A stretch of DNA of 64,000 bases from an uncultured Porphyromonadaceae bacterium (GTDB lineage: Bacteria; Bacteroidota; Bacteroidia; Bacteroidales; Muribaculaceae): NCBI GenBank assembly GCA_947176755.1, contig CAMWRW010000001.1, forward strand, positions 46,919 to 110,918, read 5' to 3'. The stretch's first letter is position 1. The number at the start of each line of letters is the position of its first letter. The notes beneath the pieces were generated by a model. It did not search any database. It was not told where the DNA came from and was given only the letters and a program-made list of their open reading frames with translations. Of this stretch, positions 63,946-64,000 are shown piece after piece. The translations under genes were made by a program, and so were the position numbers.

Positions 63946-64000
63946 TGGAGCGGTAAACGAGGCTCGAACTCGCGACCCTCAGCTTGGGAAGCTGATGCTC
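63946..64000 (-). tRNA. tRNA-Gly (anticodon CCC), 3' part, cut by the window end
   Basis: On the minus strand the visible part has the 3' half of the D arm, an anticodon stem TCAGC/GCTGA with loop TTCCCAA (anticodon CCC at 63986-63988), a T arm with the GTTCGAGCC pattern (stem GCGAG with CTCGT), the 3' acceptor strand TTACCGC, discriminator T and an encoded CCA (63946-63948). The 5' acceptor and D-arm halves lie beyond 64000. Confidence 0.9.

Noticed and set aside
63655..64000. Possible integration site at the tRNA-Gly
   Set aside because: No integrase gene and no direct repeat of the tRNA 3' end is found in the window.

Overview
The window looks like a chromosomal segment of a Bacteroidota gut-type bacterium, order Bacteroidales, and I infer a Muribaculaceae-like member. 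Four things point there. Promoters repeatedly match the Bacteroidota form TTTG-N19/20-TAnnTTTG. Most starts lack a Shine-Dalgarno sequence. Type IX secretion (T9SS) genes are present (porU, porV). Many secreted proteins end in short T9SS-type sorting tails. There is no phage, insertion sequence, integrase or CRISPR array. Most genes are housekeeping or cell-envelope genes.

Layout. 1-1452: palindromic repeat DNA, then a saccharopine-dehydrogenase-like gene broken by a one-base frameshift in a G run. 1458-10458: exopolysaccharide/envelope genes (two ATP-grasp enzymes, Wza-like exporter, Wzz-like chain-length protein, M23 peptidase with LysM, a DMT exporter on the other strand, WecA-like initiating transferase). 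10808-12496: AspT/YidE-type transporter. 12607-16674 (minus): secreted alpha-amylase and a SusE/F-like carbohydrate-binding protein. 16832-19849: S41 peptidase lipoprotein, a small conserved protein, queC and manA. 20249-29244: three large T9SS cargo proteins from one strong promoter. 29380-42552 (plus): a long colinear run of LptF/G permease, pta-ackA, lgt, sufC-sufD-sufS, ispF, porU and rex. 42562-58497 (minus): CvpA protein, two polytopic membrane proteins, GH25 lysozyme, DUF3256 protein, DEAD-box helicase, and a porV locus in which porV lies between two further PorU-like C25 peptidases, headed by a degenerate FAH-fold protein. 58675-63654 (minus): a 1659-residue multi-module secreted protein. 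63946-64000: 3' part of a tRNA-Gly(CCC) running off the window.

How the genes fit together. Surface export dominates. PorV shuttles T9SS cargo and PorU cleaves the sorting domain, and at least six cargo candidates are encoded here (amylase, SusE/F-like protein, three proteins at 20-29 kb, the 1659-residue protein). The EPS genes, LptF/G permease, Lgt and GH25 lysozyme serve the rest of the envelope. The most unusual feature is the 50127-58497 locus: two extra PorU-family peptidases with intact His/Cys pairs around porV, in addition to the canonical porU at 38483.

Limits: all functions come from reading motifs by eye; no database search was run. Start codons were moved inward where signal peptides, overlaps or family N-termini argued for it, and this is stated in each entry.
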